A stretch of DNA of 64,000 bases from Sphingomonas jinjuensis (GCF_014197105.1 NZ_JACIEV010000008.1:124001-188000); one strand, 5' to 3'. Positions 8,598 to 17,113 are shown, counted from the stretch's first letter. Translations and numbers: made by a program. The notes: generated by a model not told the origin, from the letters alone.

Positions 8598-9545
8598 ATG
8601 CGGTTCGGAATCGTGAAGTGCCATGGGTCGGGAAACGATTTTCCGATGATCGACGCGCGCGAGATCGAGCTGTCGGCGGTGGAATGGGCGACGGTGGCGC
8701 GGGCGCTGGCGGATCGTCGGGGTGCGGTGGGCGGCGACGGGCTGCTGCTACTGGGTAAGTCATTGAGATCGTGCGACTTTTCGATGGCGATGTTTAATTC
8801 GGACGGGTCGGAGGCCGAGACGTGCCTGAACGGCCTGCGCTGCGTGGCGCGGATGGGGTTCGAGGCGCTGGGGATCGACCAGGCGCGGGTGGCGCTGAAG
8901 ACGTCGGAGGCGCTGGTCGAACGCGTGCCCGAGCTGGCGCCGGGCGTGTACAGCGTGCTGGAGACGGCGGGGCCGGCGAGCCTGGACGTCGCCGCCTGGC
9001 CGATGGTGGGCGAGGCGGCGCCGCTGGTCGAGCGGGCGATCCCGCGACTGCCGGGCGAGCGGCGCTTTACCGCGGTGGCGATGCCCAATCCGCATCTGGT
9101 GGCGTTCGTCGAGGCGGTCGACGAGGACGAGCTGGTGCGCGTCGGCGAGGTATGCGAGGCGGCGCCCGACTGGCTGCCCAACCGCGCCAACGTGAGCTTC
9201 GTTGAGGTGCGCGGGAACGCGCTGTTCGTGCGGACGTTCGAGCGCGGCGTCGGGCTGACCGACAGCTGCGGCAGCGCGATGGCGGCGTCGACCTATGCGG
9301 CGTGCCTGACCGGCCGGATCGGCTGGGATCGCGAAACGGTGGTGCTGAACCGCGGCGGCATGGTGCGGGCGCGCGCCGGCGAGGATGCGATGGTCAGCAT
9401 TGCGGGCAACGCGACCTATGAATGGACGGGCAGCGTCACGGTCGACCTGGGCAGCGGCACCGCGGGCGACCTGGTGATCGAGGCATGGCGCAACGACGAG
9501 ATCGCGGCCTGGGGCGCGGTGGCGGACGAGGCGGCGTGGGGCTGA
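8598..9545 (+). CDS. DapF-family amino-acid epimerase, divergent
   Basis: 315 residues, with GAGGAG six bases before the ATG. The PLP-independent DapF fold uses two cysteines as acid and base. Both are here: Cys76 in ETCLNGLRCVA and Cys224 in ERGVGLTDSCGSAM. Also present are GSGNDF near the N-terminus, MFNSDGSEAE, NPHLVAF and NRANVSFVEV. The residue after Cys76 is Leu rather than the Gly of the usual CGN signature, and the Thr-rich loop after Cys224 is altered. It may be the housekeeping diaminopimelate epimerase or a paralogue acting on another amino acid. No other lysine-pathway gene is adjacent; lysC is 22 kb away. Confidence 0.82.
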   Translation: MRFGIVKCHGSGNDFPMIDAREIELSAVEWATVARALADRRGAVGGDGLLLLGKSLRSCDFSMAMFNSDGSEAETCLNGLRCVARMGFEALGIDQARVALKTSEALVERVPELAPGVYSVLETAGPASLDVAAWPMVGEAAPLVERAIPRLPGERRFTAVAMPNPHLVAFVEAVDEDELVRVGEVCEAAPDWLPNRANVSFVEVRGNALFVRTFERGVGLTDSCGSAMAASTYAACLTGRIGWDRETVVLNRGGMVRARAGEDAMVSIAGNATYEWTGSVTVDLGSGTAGDLVIEAWRNDEIAAWGAVADEAAWG

Positions 9546-9639
9546 ACGGCCCAAGGTTGCCTCCTGGTCGGTTCGCCGATCGATCGGGAGCCAAAGCGAG
9601 GGTCCGCCCGTTGAGTGCGCAATCCCAGAAGGTTGCGCG

Positions 9640-9921
9640 ATGGACGAGCAGTCGAGACGCGAGGAAGACGAGTTGGCGGCACGGCAGGACGGCCGGCTGT
9701 ATCCGCTCGGCCGCGCGTTGCGGGCGACCTATGACGCGGAAAACCACAACACGCTGGGGATGGACGTCACCGGATTGATGCTGGACCTGGCGCGGGTGCC
9801 GTACGAGCGAGACGAGGGGCGGCGCGGGGACGCCGTGGAGCCGACTGTCGCGCCGCAGCAAATGGCGCGTGGATCGTCGCCGGGCTGGTTCGAGCGGTTT
9901 CGGGGGTTGCTGGGGCGGTAG
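9640..9921 (+). CDS. Small hydrophilic protein of unknown function
   Basis: 93 residues, charged N-terminus (MDEQSRREEDELAARQDG) and a central NHNTLGMDVTGLMLDLARV segment; no signal peptide, membrane helix or known domain recognised. It follows the DapF-like gene by 94 bases on the same strand. Codon use with G/C-rich third positions supports a real gene. Confidence 0.6.
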   Translation: MDEQSRREEDELAARQDGRLYPLGRALRATYDAENHNTLGMDVTGLMLDLARVPYERDEGRRGDAVEPTVAPQQMARGSSPGWFERFRGLLGR

Positions 9922-9966
9922 CTTTCAGGCGGGCGCGAGATCAGGGTTGCCCGATCGTCATGGCGG

Positions 9967-11151
9967 TCAGGGGGCGTCCTGGGTCGCGAAGCGGCTTTTG
10001 GTTTTTGGGACCATCAGCATCGGGGCCCACTTGCCTCCGGTGAGGAGAACCTGATCGAGCGGCACGGCATCGGCGGGCGCGTCGGCAGCGAAGGCCTGGA
10101 CGAGGCGGCGGCCGGCGGTGGGGATCAGCCTGGCAGGAACGGGTGTGGGCTTGCCGCCGAGCGTGGCGAGCCAGGTGGGGCGGCCGTAGCGATAGGCGCG
10201 GCGGGGATGGATGACCTGGAGGTCGACGTCGCCGGGCTTGTAGCCGAGGACGAGCGGCTGGTTGCCGGTGAAGAAGACGGTTGGTTCGCGAATGCGGGCG
10301 GCGGCGGCGTCGTAGGCTGGGCGATTATGAGGGTAGCGATCGGTGACGGTGGTCTGCTCGATTGTCAGCGGGTCGACGCCGGTGAGGCGCTTGATCCGCG
10401 CCGCCACGGCGTCACCTCGTCCCGGCCTCGCCGATTCCTGGATGTGCCCGTGGCCGACATACAGCAGCAGCTTGGCGCCGGGATCGGTGGCGAAGATCTG
10501 GCGCATTAGATTGTCGGCGGCCGCGCGTTCGCGCTGGTCCCAGGTCGGCAGCGGCGGGTCATAGCCGACGGGGCGATAGCCCATCGCCATCGCTTCACGC
10601 AGAAATCCGGCGAACACCGGATCACGCGTGTAATAGCCGGTGCCGAGCCGCGCGAAGCCGTCGTGCCCGAGCGCTGCCGCCTGATCCATCGTGATCGCTT
10701 CGGCGGCGAGGGTAGTATAGCCGAGCGGGCGGAGGGCGCGGGCGATTTGCAGCGCGAAGGCGCGGTCGCGAGGGCTGACATGCGCCTCGTTGAGGATGAC
10801 GATGCGCGTGGCGCGCGCGCGGCGGACGATTTCCGCGAGGGCGGGTCGCGGCGTGGCGCTGGCTATGGCGGTCCGCCAGCTCGTATCGGGCGCAGAATCG
10901 TCGTTGCGGTCGTAAAAGTCGAGCGGCAGCTCATTGATCATGAACGGCGTGATCTGCGCCCAATATTGGAAGGCGATGTCGTCGGTCATCTTGCCGGCCG
11001 AGTCGATGGCGGCGGCACGGAATGTGTCGGCGGCGGCGAGATACTGGCCGGCAGCAGCAAGCTTCATGCCCGTGGCTTCCCAGCCGGCGGGGGCGGTTTG
11101 TGCCGACAGCGCGCCGGCGGCGACCAGGGCGGCGGTGAGTTTTCGGTACAT
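9967..11151 (-). CDS. Exported ChaN/EreA-like protein
   Basis: 394 residues with a signal peptide (MYRKLTAALVAAGALSAQ). The middle contains RIVILNEAHVSPRDRAFALQ, TTLAAEAI and LLLYVGHGHIQESA, which place a Glu/His pair in the first strand and a late His motif, as in the haem-binding ChaN and erythromycin-esterase/TraB-like folds. Function is uncertain and no haem-uptake gene is adjacent. The start is the Met giving the signal peptide; the open frame extends further upstream into a repeat. It lies tail-to-tail with the small 9640 gene and head-to-head with the GTA-like packaging genes. Confidence 0.6.
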   Translation of the reverse strand: MYRKLTAALVAAGALSAQTAPAGWEATGMKLAAAGQYLAAADTFRAAAIDSAGKMTDDIAFQYWAQITPFMINELPLDFYDRNDDSAPDTSWRTAIASATPRPALAEIVRRARATRIVILNEAHVSPRDRAFALQIARALRPLGYTTLAAEAITMDQAAALGHDGFARLGTGYYTRDPVFAGFLREAMAMGYRPVGYDPPLPTWDQRERAAADNLMRQIFATDPGAKLLLYVGHGHIQESARPGRGDAVAARIKRLTGVDPLTIEQTTVTDRYPHNRPAYDAAAARIREPTVFFTGNQPLVLGYKPGDVDLQVIHPRRAYRYGRPTWLATLGGKPTPVPARLIPTAGRRLVQAFAADAPADAVPLDQVLLTGGKWAPMLMVPKTKSRFATQDAP

Positions 11152-11224
11152 GCGGGGTCCCCTTGCAACATGGGTTGCATGTCGGGGGGTGGGGTTCAAG
11201 GCGGCTGTGTCGCCTGGAGACAGC

Positions 11225-11268
11225 CCCTCCACCAGCCTTCGGCTGGCGCCCCCCACGACGTGGGGAGG
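11225..11268. repeat. Single unit of the GC-rich paired-hairpin repeat
   Basis: Contains CCCCTCCACCAGCC, then a small AGCC-TTCG-GGCT hairpin and a terminal CCCCCCAC/GTGGGGAGG hairpin. It matches the right half of the elements at 32694-32829 and 39969-40093, but no partner half lies nearby. It is in the 268-base gap between the ChaN-like gene and the terminase genes. Confidence 0.6.
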
Positions 11269-11298
11269 ACTAATAGGAACCAAATTGGTACAAAGCCC

Positions 11299-11327
11299 TT
11301 GACATCGTCACGCTGTTTCGGTACATA
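11299..11327 (+). promoter_or_regulatory. Consensus-like sigma-70 promoter for the packaging genes
   Basis: TTGACA at 11299-11304 and TACATA at 11322-11327 separated by exactly 17 bases, about 90 bases before the small-terminase-like gene. It is one of the best housekeeping-type promoters in the window. Inferred from sequence only. Confidence 0.6.
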
Positions 11328-11419
11328 ACAGGAACGCTGAAGAATTGCGAGTCGGGCCGGGCGGTTCGGGGCCTTGAGGCTCCGGTCGCGCCGGCCCGTC
11401 GTCATGTGGGGGAGACGCG

Positions 11420-11917
11420 ATGACGACGAGCAGGAACGGCACGATCATCGATGCGGATCGACGGTCTGCCAAAACGAGGAAGGGTTGGGTCCGTTGGACG
11501 GGACGGATGAAGAAGGAATTTCTCGATCACTTGGCGGCCACCTGCAACGTGAGGGGGGCTGCGGCGGCGATCGGGGTCGACCCGGTTTCGGTGTACGCGC
11601 TGCGCCGCCGCGACGAGGCCTTCTACCTGGCATGGGAAGATGCCGTGGTCGCCGGTTACCAGATGCTGGAAACGCAGTTGATCGGCCATTGCCTGGCCGG
11701 CGGTGGCACGACGATCGAGAATGGCGCGGACTGTTACGGCCCGATCGACAAGGACACGGCGCTGCGGCTGCTGACTTCGCATCGCGCCGGACGTGACAAG
11801 GTAATCCGAGGTGGTCCGCGCCCGCAGGTCGCGCGGCCCGACGATACCGATGCGGCGATCCTGAAGAAGCTCAAGGCGCTGGCGGCCAAGAGTGCCGCCG
11901 ACGAGACCGGCTCGTGA
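11420..11917 (+). CDS. Small-terminase-like helix-turn-helix protein of a GTA/prophage remnant
   Basis: 165 residues. Residues about 35-75 (MKKEFLDHLAATCNVRGAAAA... DPVSVYALRRRDEAFYLAWEDAV) form the HTH-plus-helix region seen in phage small-terminase-like proteins encoded just before TerL in sphingomonad GTA-type clusters. The C-terminus is Lys/Ala-rich. It overlaps the large-terminase gene by four bases (GTGA), so the pair is co-translated. Start: ATG with GGGGGAGACGCG just upstream. It appears intact although the downstream structural genes are gone. Confidence 0.72.
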   Translation: MTTSRNGTIIDADRRSAKTRKGWVRWTGRMKKEFLDHLAATCNVRGAAAAIGVDPVSVYALRRRDEAFYLAWEDAVVAGYQMLETQLIGHCLAGGGTTIENGADCYGPIDKDTALRLLTSHRAGRDKVIRGGPRPQVARPDDTDAAILKKLKALAAKSAADETGS

Positions 11918-13254
11918 GCGGCGCCGACGAGCGCAGCGGCGCAGAGGACCTGATCGGCGCCCTGGCCCGGCTGAGCGAGGCCGATCGTATCGACGTCATC
12001 AAAAGCCTGTCGCGCGACCAGCGGTGTGAGTTGAACGAGCGCTGGCGTGGTGGCTGGGCGCATCGCGGTCAATGGCTCGACCACGACGACTGGCGGGTGT
12101 GGGTGATCATGGCGGGGCGCGGTTTCGGCAAGACCCGAGCCGGGGCCGAATGGGTCAGCGAGCTGGCGCGTTCGAGCCCCGACGCGCAGATCGCGCTGGT
12201 CGGGGCGACCCAAGCGGATGTGCGGCAGGTGATGATCGAGGGGCCGAGTGGGCTGATCGCCGTCGCGCGGGTGGGCGAACAGGTCCGCTATTGCGCCAAC
12301 ACGCGAACGGTTCGCTTTTCGTCGGGAGCCAGGGCCTACGCCTACGCCGCGGAAACGCCCGAACAGTTGCGGGGGCCCGAGCATCACGCCGCCTGGTGCG
12401 ATGAGCTGGCCAAATGGCGGCGGCCGGCGACGTGGGACAATCTGTTGATGGGGCTCCGCGCCGGCGATCGCCCGCGCGTCGTGGTCACGACGACACCGCG
12501 CCCGACCGCGTTGATGCGACGCGTGTTGAAGGAACCGGGCCTCGTCGTGACGCATGGGCGCACCGACGAGAACGGGCATCTGCCTGCGGCCTTCATCGAT
12601 GCGATGACGGCGACCTACGGCGACACGCGGCTCGGCCGGCAGGAACTGGCGGGCGAGATGATCGAGGATGTCGAGGGTGCACTGTGGACGCGCGACATGA
12701 TCGAGTCGTGCCGGGTCGCCGAGGCGCCGGTGCTGGTGCGGGTGGTGGTGGGTGTCGATCCGGCGGTCGGCGGCGGCGGAGAGGGGGGCGGCGGCGACCT
12801 GTGCGGGATCGTCGCGGTGGGGATCGACGACGAGGGCGTCGGCCATGTGCTGGAGGATGCGAGCGTCGGCGGGTCGCCCGATACGTGGGTCGGCGCGGTG
12901 ACGCGCTGCGCGGCGCGGCATCGCGCGGACCGGGTGGTGGCGGAGGGCAACAACGGCGGCGCGCTGGTGACGTCGGCGCTGCTGGCGGGGGATGCGGAAT
13001 TGCCGCTGACATTGGTCCACGCCTCGCGAGGGAAGGTGGCGCGGGCGGAGCCGGTGGCGCTGCTCTACGAACGTGGCCGGGTGAAGCATGTCGGCGCGTT
13101 CGCCGCGCTGGAGGACGAGCTGTGCGGGCTGGTGTCGGGCGGGCGCTATGCCGGGCCGGGGCGGTCGCCCGATCGGGCGGACGCGCTGGTGTGGGCGGTG
13201 ACCGCGCTGATGCTGGGGAAGTCGATGGGGGCTTCGGTGCGGGTTTTGGGCTGA
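11914..13254 (+). CDS. Terminase large subunit (GTA/prophage DNA-packaging protein)
   Basis: 446 residues, GTG start. The ATPase half carries the Walker A motif AGRGFGKTRAGAEW (about residue 69) and a Walker B-like AWCDELAKW; the RNase-H-like nuclease half shows the catalytic-Asp region VVGVDPAVGGGG, then VVAEGNNGGALV and a final PGRSPDRADALVWA. It is full length for gp2-type GTA terminases. Such enzymes translocate DNA into proheads and cut it, yet no capsid, protease or tail gene follows, only fragments of portal and DUF2793 genes. Confidence 0.9.
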   Translation: MSGADERSGAEDLIGALARLSEADRIDVIKSLSRDQRCELNERWRGGWAHRGQWLDHDDWRVWVIMAGRGFGKTRAGAEWVSELARSSPDAQIALVGATQADVRQVMIEGPSGLIAVARVGEQVRYCANTRTVRFSSGARAYAYAAETPEQLRGPEHHAAWCDELAKWRRPATWDNLLMGLRAGDRPRVVVTTTPRPTALMRRVLKEPGLVVTHGRTDENGHLPAAFIDAMTATYGDTRLGRQELAGEMIEDVEGALWTRDMIESCRVAEAPVLVRVVVGVDPAVGGGGEGGGGDLCGIVAVGIDDEGVGHVLEDASVGGSPDTWVGAVTRCAARHRADRVVAEGNNGGALVTSALLAGDAELPLTLVHASRGKVARAEPVALLYERGRVKHVGAFAALEDELCGLVSGGRYAGPGRSPDRADALVWAVTALMLGKSMGASVRVLG

Positions 13255-13263
13255 GCTTCAATC

Positions 13264-13390
13264 TTCCCTTGAGAGAGGGAGGGAGGCGCGTAGCGCCGGA
13301 AGGGTGAGGGCAGGTTGGGGCGGTTGCCGTCCTCACCCTTCCCACGATGCTGCGCATCGCGGGCCCCTTCCCTCTCCCAAGGGGAGAGGG
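13264..13390. repeat. Paired inverted GC-rich repeat between terL and the portal fragment
   Basis: The left arm (CTTCCCTTGAGAGAGGGAGG... GGAAGGGTGAGGG) and right arm (CCTCACCCTTCCC... GGGCCCCTTCCCTCTCCC) are inverted relative to each other, each with its own small hairpins. This is the same subfamily as the two arms flanking the DUF559 gene at 24427-24908, here with only about 20 bases between them. Confidence 0.75.
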
Positions 13391-13407
13391 AGATAAGGAG
13401 ATTTATC

Positions 13408-13704
13408 ATGAAGCTGTTTCGACGGGCTGCGCGCGAGGGCGTGCGGCCGGCTTTGGCGCGGGTGGCGGGGTCGGTCGCGCTGGGCGGATGGGCGACGAGT
13501 TACGAGGCGCAGCTGCGCGAGGCGTATCTGGGCAATGCGGTGGCGCAGCGGGCGGTGAAGCTGGTCGCGGAGAGCGTCGCGGGGGCGCCGATCGCGGCGT
13601 CGGATCCGGCGCTGCTGGCGCTGGTGACGGCGCGGAGCGGCGGGCAGGCGCTGGTCGAGACGGTGGCGGCACAGCTGCTGCTCCACGGCAGGCGCTGGCG
13701 CTGA
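13408..13704 (+). pseudogene. Phage/GTA portal protein, N-terminal fragment
   Basis: 98 codons with AAGGAG seven bases before the ATG. The N-terminus reads like a GTA portal: SYEAQLREAYLGNAVAQRAV, LVAESVAGAPI, GGQALVETVAAQLLLHG. A portal protein is normally around 400 residues; here homology stops at LLLHG and the frame closes a few codons later. In the next frame a DUF2793-type sequence begins at once, so the rest of the portal gene and everything normally between the two genes has been deleted. Confidence 0.78.
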
Positions 13705-14057
13705 TCGACCTGGCGATCCAGCCGGTGGTCGAGGCGCTGGGCGTCGACGATCCGCCGGTCGCGCCGGTGATCGGGCAATGCTGGATCGTGGGAACGGCCC
13801 CGGTCGGTGCCTGGCTGGGACGGGCAAAGGCGATCGCCGGATGGACGGCGGGCGGCTGGCGTTTCCAGGGGCCGCGCGGTGGGATGACGGCGCTGCGGGC
13901 CGTCGACGGCGCGCTGCTCCGCTACGACGGGGCGGCATGGCGCGTTCCGCCGGTCGTGACGCCGCCGAGCGGTGGTGCCATGATCGATCTAGAAGCGCGC
14001 AACCTGTTGCAATCGCTCATAGAAATATTGCGTGGCGCTGGCCTGGCACGGAGCTGA
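13689..14057 (+). pseudogene. DUF2793 protein fragment (GTA/prophage tail-region gene), start lost
   Basis: About 122 codons with no start of their own, beginning QALALIDLAIQPVVEALGV and continuing PVIGQCWIVGTAPVGAW, WTAGGWRFQGPRGG and a C-terminal MIDLEARNLLQSLIEIL, the standard course of DUF2793 proteins encoded at the far end of sphingomonad GTA-like clusters. It is joined out of frame to the portal fragment (overlap 13689-13704). The few N-terminal residues before QALAL are missing. Almost certainly not translated as a functional protein. Confidence 0.75.
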
Positions 14058-14177
14058 CTCTGGCTGTGCATGTGGCAGATGGGCAACACCGACCGGTTTT
14101 TGTCAGCTTGCACGGAAACCAAGCCCACTATAGTGAGTTTGCGCTGTCCGTAGTGACAACCAAGAAAGGGGATTTCT

Positions 14178-15302
14178 ATGCGGAAGATTGCCATCATGAT
14201 GGCACTCGCGTCCACCGCCCTTGCTTCGCCGGCTCTCGCCCGCGACAAGTCGTGGTACGTCGGTGTCGAAGGCGGCGCGATGATCGTCGAGGATATCGAC
14301 TATGACATCGGTGCCATTGCCAACGCCGGCAGTGTCGATCACGACTATGGCTATGACGTCGACGGCGTTATCGGCTACGATTTCGGCGGTTTCCGCGTCG
14401 AGACTGAAGTTGGCTATCGCACGGCCACGATCGACGGCTATTCGTCGACCACCACCACGCCGCGCTACAACTCGGCTGGCACGCTGATCACCGGTACCCC
14501 GGCCGGCGTGTACAACAACGCTGGCGGCCGTAGCTCGGCGCTCAGCTTCATGCTGAACGGCCTGCTGGACTTCGGTCCGGACGACGGCATTCAGGGCTTC
14601 GTCGGCGGCGGTGTCGGCGTTGCACGCGTCAAGACGCGCATCGGCCTGAACGTCAACGGCAACTTCCTCGACGACTCGGACACTGTGTTCGCGTGGCAGG
14701 GCCTTGCCGGTGTTCGTGCGCCGTTGAGCGATCGCATCGACGTGTCGGTCAAGTACCGCTTCTTCAACGCCGACAAGCTGAAGTTCGTCGACGTGACGAA
14801 CCGCACCTTCGACGGCCGTTTCCGTTCGCACAGCATCCTGGGCGGCATCACCTACAACTTCGCGGAGCCGGCCCCGCCGCCCCCGCCGCCGCCGCCGCCC
14901 CCGCCGCCCCCGCCGCCTCCGCCGCCGCCTCCGGTTGCCGAGCCTGCGGTCTGCTCGCCGGGTCCGTTCATCGTGTTCTTCGAGTGGGACAAGTCGGACA
15001 TCACCCCGGAGGCCGCGTCGATCCTCGACAACGCCGTCACTCAGTACCAGAGCTGCGGCAACGCGCAGGTCATGGTCGCTGGCTTCACCGACACCTCGGG
15101 TACGGCGAAGTACAACGTTGGCCTGTCGCAGCGTCGCGCCGACGCCGCCAAGGCTTACCTGACGTCGAAGGCGATCCCGGACGGGTCGATTTCGACCGAA
15201 GCGTTCGGCGAAACCCGCCTGCGCGTCCAGACTGCGGACGGCGTGCGCGAGGTCCAGAACCGTCGCGTCGAGATCACCTACGGGCCGGGCTCGGGTCAGT
15301 AA
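14178..15302 (+). CDS. OmpA-family outer-membrane protein with a poly-proline linker
   Basis: 374 residues: signal peptide (MRKIAIMMALASTALASPALA), an eight-strand beta-barrel region (about 25-225), a linker of more than 20 consecutive prolines (14872-14935), then a peptidoglycan-binding OmpA domain with FFEWDKSDITPEA, VAGFTDTSGTAKYN and LSQRRADAAKAYL. It anchors the outer membrane to the murein. AAAGGGG precedes the ATG, and a strong terminator follows. It is downstream of the GTA remnant but unrelated to it. The long proline run is prone to slippage and is worth checking between strains. Confidence 0.94.
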   Translation: MRKIAIMMALASTALASPALARDKSWYVGVEGGAMIVEDIDYDIGAIANAGSVDHDYGYDVDGVIGYDFGGFRVETEVGYRTATIDGYSSTTTTPRYNSAGTLITGTPAGVYNNAGGRSSALSFMLNGLLDFGPDDGIQGFVGGGVGVARVKTRIGLNVNGNFLDDSDTVFAWQGLAGVRAPLSDRIDVSVKYRFFNADKLKFVDVTNRTFDGRFRSHSILGGITYNFAEPAPPPPPPPPPPPPPPPPPPPPVAEPAVCSPGPFIVFFEWDKSDITPEAASILDNAVTQYQSCGNAQVMVAGFTDTSGTAKYNVGLSQRRADAAKAYLTSKAIPDGSISTEAFGETRLRVQTADGVREVQNRRVEITYGPGSGQ

Positions 15303-15336
15303 GACCCAAGCTCACTCTAGGGTGGACGAAAGATCG

Positions 15337-15371
15337 GGAGGTCGGCGAAAGCCGGCCTCCCTTTCTTTTTG
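15337..15371 (+). terminator. Rho-independent terminator of ompA
   Basis: An 11-bp stem GGGAGGTCGGC / GCCGGCCTCCC (one G-U pair) with a GAAA tetraloop, followed by a T-rich run (TTTCTTTTT). This is a textbook terminator 35 bases past the ompA stop codon. Confidence 0.9.
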
Positions 15372-15426
15372 TGGCTCGCGCTTGGATGCTGGGCGGTGGC
15401 GGTTCGCGCTAAGGCGCGGAAGAGTA

Positions 15427-15690
15427 TGGTTCACGCGAAGGCGCGAAGACGCGAAGAAGAAGGAAAAGAAGGTTGGTTCGCGCGGAGGCGCGGAGGAGAG
15501 AGGGCGCCCTTGCTCGAGCGATTTACGCGCTCACCATGTTCCCCGTTCGGTACGTTCGGTGCGTCCGGTACCTCTGGGGCGTCGCTCGGGATCGCACCGT
15601 CGCCCCAGAGCCGACGAAATCTCCGCGCCTCCGCGTGAACCAACCCTCTTCGCGCCTTCGCGTCTTCGCGCGAACCGCCCTCCTTTGCGC
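15427..15690. repeat. Nested inverted repeat of GCGAAG/GCGGAG units
   Basis: The outer arm near 15427-15460 (TTCACGCGAAGGCGCGAAG...) pairs with 15648-15680 (CTTCGCGCCTTCGCGTCTTC...), and an inner arm near 15470-15497 (GGTTCGCGCGGAGGCGCGG) pairs with 15620-15645. The roughly 120-base centre is unique. The 436-base gap between the ompA terminator and ugd holds nothing else recognisable; short open frames here are products of the repeat. Confidence 0.7.
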
Positions 15691-15807
15691 CATCCTGGGC
15701 GTCGCACGAGCAGCCCGAACCCGGCGATAACCGAGGCTGGCATCGTCGCGCTGATCGGCTAATGACCCTCGCAACACGGGAGCGATCCCACCGCTATTGA
15801 GGCAGCC

Positions 15808-17109
15808 ATGCGCATTACGATGATCGGCTCGGGCTATGTCGGGCTCGTATCGGGGGCCTGTTTCTCCGACTTCGGCCACGATGTGATCTGTGTCGACAAG
15901 GATGCCGGCAAGATCGAGGCGCTCGAGGCGGGGCGGATGCCCATTTACGAGCCGGGGCTCGAGCAGCTGGTGGCGGCCAATGTCGCGGCCGGGCGACTGA
16001 CCTTCTCGACCGACCTCGCCGCCTCGGTGGCGGGCACCGATGCGGTGTTCATCGCAGTCGGCACCCCGTCGCGCCGCGGCGACGGGCATGCGGACCTGAG
16101 CTATGTCTTCGCGGCGACCGAGGAGATCGCGGCGGCGGCGACCGGGCCGACCGTGGTCGTTACCAAGTCGACGGTGCCGGTGGGGACGGGCGACCGGGTC
16201 GAGGCGATCCTGCGCGAAAAGCGCCCCGACCTCGACATGCCGGTGGTCAGCAATCCCGAGTTCCTGCGCGAGGGCGCGGCGATCGGCGATTTCAAGCGGC
16301 CCGACCGGATCGTCATCGGCACCGACGACGAGCGCGCGCGCGGGGTGATGCGCGCGGTGTACCGACCCCTGTATCTCGGCGAGAGCCCGATCGTCTTCAC
16401 CGGCCGGCGGACGTCGGAGCTGATCAAATATGCGGCGAACGCCTTCCTGGCGACCAAGATCACCTTCATCAACGAGATCGCCGACCTGTGCGAGGCGGTG
16501 GGCGCCGACGTGAAGGACGTCAGCCGAGGAATTGGGCTCGACAATCGCATCGGCAAGAAGTTTCTCCACGCCGGGCCCGGCTATGGTGGATCTTGCTTCC
16601 CCAAGGATACGCTGGCGCTGCTGAAGACGGCGGAAGATTTTGAGACGCCGATGCAGATCGTCGAGGCGGTCGTGAAGGTGAACGACAGCCGCAAGCGCGC
16701 GATGGGGCGCAAGGTGCTCCACGCCCTGGGCGACGACGCGAAGGGCAAGACAGTGGCGCTGCTGGGGCTGACGTTCAAGCCCAACACCGACGACATGCGC
16801 GATGCGCCCTCGATCGCGATCGCACAGGCACTGGACGATGCCGGCGTGGCGGTGCGTGCCTATGACCCCGAGGGGATGGCGGCGGCAAAGGCGCTGATGC
16901 CGGCGCTGACCTATTGCCGTGACGCCTATGAGGCGGCGACGGGGGCGGATGCGGTGGTGATCGTGACCGAGTGGGACGCGTTCCGCGCGCTCGACTTCGC
17001 CCGGCTGAAGGGCGTGATGGCAGCGCCGGTGATGGTCGACCTGCGCAATGTCTATGCGCGTGATGGGGTCGAGGGAGCGGGTTTCTCCTATACCGCGGTG
17101 GGGCGGTAA
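15808..17109 (+). CDS. ugd: UDP-glucose 6-dehydrogenase
   Basis: 433 residues. It oxidises UDP-glucose to UDP-glucuronate with two NAD+. The NAD-binding GSGYVGLVSGACFSDFGHDV is at the N-terminus, followed by KSTVPVGTGD and NPEFLREGAAI; the catalytic Cys263 sits in GYGGSCFPKDTLAL, and the C-terminal domain has LGLTFKPNTDDMRDAPS. UDP-glucuronate feeds exopolysaccharide and, in sphingomonads, glycosphingolipid synthesis. The gene stands alone on its strand. Confidence 0.96.
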   Translation: MRITMIGSGYVGLVSGACFSDFGHDVICVDKDAGKIEALEAGRMPIYEPGLEQLVAANVAAGRLTFSTDLAASVAGTDAVFIAVGTPSRRGDGHADLSYVFAATEEIAAAATGPTVVVTKSTVPVGTGDRVEAILREKRPDLDMPVVSNPEFLREGAAIGDFKRPDRIVIGTDDERARGVMRAVYRPLYLGESPIVFTGRRTSELIKYAANAFLATKITFINEIADLCEAVGADVKDVSRGIGLDNRIGKKFLHAGPGYGGSCFPKDTLALLKTAEDFETPMQIVEAVVKVNDSRKRAMGRKVLHALGDDAKGKTVALLGLTFKPNTDDMRDAPSIAIAQALDDAGVAVRAYDPEGMAAAKALMPALTYCRDAYEAATGADAVVIVTEWDAFRALDFARLKGVMAAPVMVDLRNVYARDGVEGAGFSYTAVGR

Positions 17110-17113
17110 CGCG

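Noticed and set aside
14108..14134. Promoter TTGCAC-N15-TATAGT upstream of ompA
   Set aside because: The -10 is good but a 15-base spacer is too short for confidence.
15322..15762. Several short open frames between ompA and ugd
   Set aside because: They are translations of the nested GCGAAG repeat, with no ribosome-binding site or sensible composition.
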